DNA of 64,000 bases from Rutidosis leptorrhynchoides. Lineage: Eukaryota > Streptophyta > Magnoliopsida > Asterales > Asteraceae. Made by a program: the position numbers and the translations under genes. Each line of letters begins with the position of its first letter. Position 1 is the first letter of the stretch. Of the stretch, positions 61,960-64,000 are shown in pieces. Where the stretch lies: NCBI RefSeq assembly GCF_046630445.1, contig NC_092334.1:104603501-104667500 (forward strand), written 5' to 3'. The notes below the pieces were generated by a model. That model was not told where the DNA came from, did not search any database, and saw nothing but the letters and a program-made list of their open reading frames with translations.

Positions 61960-62802
61960 CCTACCCGGAGACATGATTGATGAAATCTTGTCTAGAGTCG
62001 GTCAGAATTCTTCGGCACAACTATTTAAGGCGAGATCAGTTTGTAAGACATTCGAAGAACGTTCCAAGAATGCCTTGGTTTATAAAAGGCTTTCGTTCGA
62101 AAGATGAGGGATATCACATTGGGAAATCCATAAGTTACGATGTGTTTTCTTTGACGCATATATTGCGGGGAACCCAAATGCTATTTTACGCAATGGGTTA
62201 AGAAATTATTTTGACTCAATATATCCGAATATTGGACTTCGTGATTTAGAAAAAGCGGCTAACATGCAACATAAAGAAGCATGTTATGCTTACGGATTAG
62301 TAATGTTCGCTTCTCACCAAAGTGAGAACAAGAACATCGGGCTACAACTATTAAACAAAAGGTTTCCACAAGTGACGGAGTCGGTAATTGGGGTAAGAAA
62401 TGAGGTTTTTAGATTGTAACGGGACTGTTGGACATTACGTAACCCTCGTCCCTTTGACGACGTTACAACACGCTGTCTTATCAACGGCCATAACGGTTAT
62501 GTTCCACAAGACCAAGGATGGGAAGTAATCCTAGTAAAACCAGAATGCATGACTTGTTTCTGGACGTATGAATTACGTGTCTTTATTGCCTTTGCTGAAC
62601 GACTTGTGTACTAGCTAGAATTATCTTCACAACCATCTTGTATCAAATTTATTGTGTGCTATATTTCATGCTATATGTAAAATAAGCGGTATTGTAAGTT
62701 TGTAAAATATTGTGTAAAAGTTTGAACGCGAAATATTATTATAATCAGTTTTTCATATAGAATTGTAGTAGTTGAATTGTATATTAGCTACTAAGTATGA
62801 AC

Positions 62803-62823
62803 TTAACGGGTAGGTACTACCCG
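62803..62823 (+). other. Element D: internal PPT-like motif
   Basis: TTAACGGGTAGGTACTACCC, about 130 bp upstream of the gag ATG, at the same place as 4819-4838 in element A. Confidence 0.6.
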
Positions 62824-62955
62824 AATTTAAACTTATAAAACGCTAATATGAAGAAAAAGCTTTTATAAATGAGTTCATATTATGCTACGAAATACTATTA
62901 ACTACTCTTAATATTCTGTATGATTAACTTGTTCCATTTGACTATTTTGAAGGAA

Positions 62956-64000
62956 ATGACACCGACTACTCGACACACCGTGAATATGAATGAAGAGGAA
63001 TTCCGTACTTTTCTAGCTTCAAACATAGCCGCAGTACAGGCTGCGCTACATACCAACAATAACCTTGGATCTAGCAGTACAGGAAATTGTGTAGGATGCA
63101 CCTACAAAGAATTCACTGCCTGCAAACCTTTGGAATTTAATGGAACTGAAGGACCGATCGGATTGAAACGGTGGACCGAGAAGGTCGAATCGGTGTTTGC
63201 CATAAGTAAGTGTACTGAAGAGGACAAAGTGAAGTACACTACGCATACCTTCACAGGTTCTGCGTTAACATGGTGGAATACCTATCTAGAGCAAGTGGGA
63301 CAAGACGATGCGTACGCACTACCGTGGTCAGCATTCAAGCACTTGATGAACGAGAAGTACCATCCCAGAACCGAGGTCAATAAGCTCAAGACAGAACTTA
63401 GAGGTTTACGAACCCAAGGATTTGATATTACCACGTACGAAAGACGATTCACAGAATTGTGTCTATTGTGTCCGGGAGCATTCGAAGATGAGGAAGAGAA
63501 GATCGACGCGTTTGTGAAAGGATTACCGGAAAGAATCCAAGAAGATATAAGTTCACACGAGCCCGCCTCCATACAACAGGCATGTAGAATGGCTCACAAA
63601 CTAGTGAACCAGATTGAAGAAAGAATTAAAGAACAGACTGCTGAAGAGGCCAATGTGAAGCAAGTCAAAAGAAAGTGGGAGGAAAACGGTGATAAGAATC
63701 ACCAATACAACAACAACAGCAATTACAACAATAATCGCAACAATTATCCCAACAATCGCAACATCAATCGCAACTACAACAAACGGCCCAACAACAACAA
63801 CAACAACAACAATAACAGCAACTACAACAATCATCCCAACAACAATAATAACCGCAACAACAACAACAATCAGAAGCAACTATGCCAAAGGTGTGAAAAG
63901 TATCACTCGGGGTTCTGCACCAAATTTTGCAACAAGTGTAAAAGAAATGGTCATAGCGCGGCGAAGTGTGAGGTCTACGGACCAGGGGTTAATAGAACGA
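62956..64000 (+). CDS. Element D: Ty3/Gypsy gag, open and running off the window
   Basis: From ATG 62956 the frame is open for 348 codons to the last base. It encodes a Tekay-like gag: N-terminal region (TTRHTVNMNEEEF), YKEFTACKPLEFNG, KRWTEKVESVFAISKC, the capsid motif FTGSALTWWNTYLEQVG, RRFTELCLLCPGAF, FVKGLPERIQEDI. An Asn/Tyr/Arg low-complexity stretch follows (about 63708-63872), then [14 protein letters not shown] of the CX2CX4HX4C type. All three gag nonsense codons of element A are absent here. An in-frame ATG upstream (MINLFHL) exists in both A and D; 62956 is chosen from the conserved Thr-Arg-rich start. Whether pol is intact lies outside the window. Confidence 0.9.
   Translation, partial: MTPTTRHTVNMNEEEFRTFLASNIAAVQAALHTNNNLGSSSTGNCVGCTYKEFTACKPLEFNGTEGPIGLKRWTEKVESVFAISKCTEEDKVKYTTHTFTGSALTWWNTYLEQVGQDDAYALPWSAFKHLMNEKYHPRTEVNKLKTELRGLRTQGFDITTYERRFTELCLLCPGAFEDEEEKIDAFVKGLPERIQEDISSHEPASIQQACRMAHKLVNQIEERIKEQTAEEANVKQVKRKWEENGDKNHQYNNNSNYNNNRNNYPNNRNINRNYNKRPNNNNNNNNNSNYNNHPNNNNNRNNNNNQKQLCQRCEKYHSGFCTKFCNKCKRNGHSAAKCEVYGPGVNRT

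Larger units (their letters stand above)
52635..62614 (+). pseudogene. Element D: F-box ORF, split by element E and carrying two stops
   Basis: The first exon-like piece is 52635-52668 (MDRQPNILRDL). It is interrupted by element E within codon 12 and resumes at 61965 (GDMIDEILSRVGQNSS, then VYKRLSFER). Compared with the copy in element A, it is collinear and about 80% identical in protein by eye. It has a TGA in place of a Trp codon near 62107 and a TAA near 62417. Its natural end, absent from A, is RVFIAFAERLVY with a stop at 62612-62614. The sequence TATTTTACAG upstream (52610-52620) matches the acceptor-like site in A. Family: At1g67623-like F-box proteins (SCF substrate receptors). Confidence 0.82.

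Noticed and set aside
63282-63879. Minus-strand ORFs at the window end (including a Val/Ile-rich frame)
   Set aside because: They are antisense to the open gag frame of element D; the Val-rich frame is the reverse of Asn codons.

Overview
The window is nuclear DNA of a flowering plant. The evidence is spliced coding sequence, AT-rich spacers, Ty3/Gypsy, Ty1/Copia and L1-type retroelements, Stowaway and hAT MITEs, and a plant-specific BOI/BRG-type RING gene. The style of the long-LTR chromoviruses would suit a eudicot such as an Asteraceae, but I cannot fix the species. About 80% is transposon. Only one gene looks like a working host gene: the three-exon RING gene at 27073-28143.

Left block (1-23527), three nested layers. 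An L1-type LINE relic (21481-23527, +) is cut by an Athila-lineage element (LTR 19614-21480, tRNA-Asp PBS, decayed gag-pol to 12472, - strand). Athila is cut by element A (- strand, 5' LTR 9014-12471, extending off the window at base 1). A is a Tekay-like chromovirus that carries two extra ORFs between PBS and gag: an acidic ORF0 and a captured F-box gene of the At1g67623-like family. A itself received a third hit, a solo LTR (5047-7404, TSD AGACA), which replaced the end of the F-box ORF.

Middle block (23528-41311). This is relatively host-like. It holds two short MITEs with clean target duplications, a (TA)n-flanked fold-back element with a telomere-like core, the RING gene, a LINE scrap, and element F (29208-38211, - strand, TSD CGATA). 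F has LTRs that differ at about six sites although its coding region is dead. A hAT MITE and a Copia integrase fragment follow.

Right block (41312-64000), again nested. The Copia fragment is cut by non-autonomous element C (from 41312). C is cut by element D (5' LTR from 48425, + strand, same family as A, with ORF0, F-box and an open gag running off the window end). D is cut inside codon 12 of its F-box ORF by complete non-autonomous element E (52669-61959, TSD CCTAC). C and E share an unrecognised ORF with a WMNWGWVR motif. Both also carry a decayed fragment resembling the RRM3-RRM4 region of a poly(A)-binding protein.

Cross-cutting signals are the most interesting part. They are: (1) an F-box gene amplified inside an otherwise ordinary chromovirus; (2) paired 14-bp palindromes repeated at exactly 32-bp start-to-start spacing in three places in two unrelated element types, twice about 21 bp upstream of the same CTATAAATT box; (3) an LTR hairpin CAACN-TTTT-N'GTTG whose closing base pair covaries C-G, A-U, G-C between elements; and (4) an internal copy of the 3' polypurine-tract motif in all four related elements.
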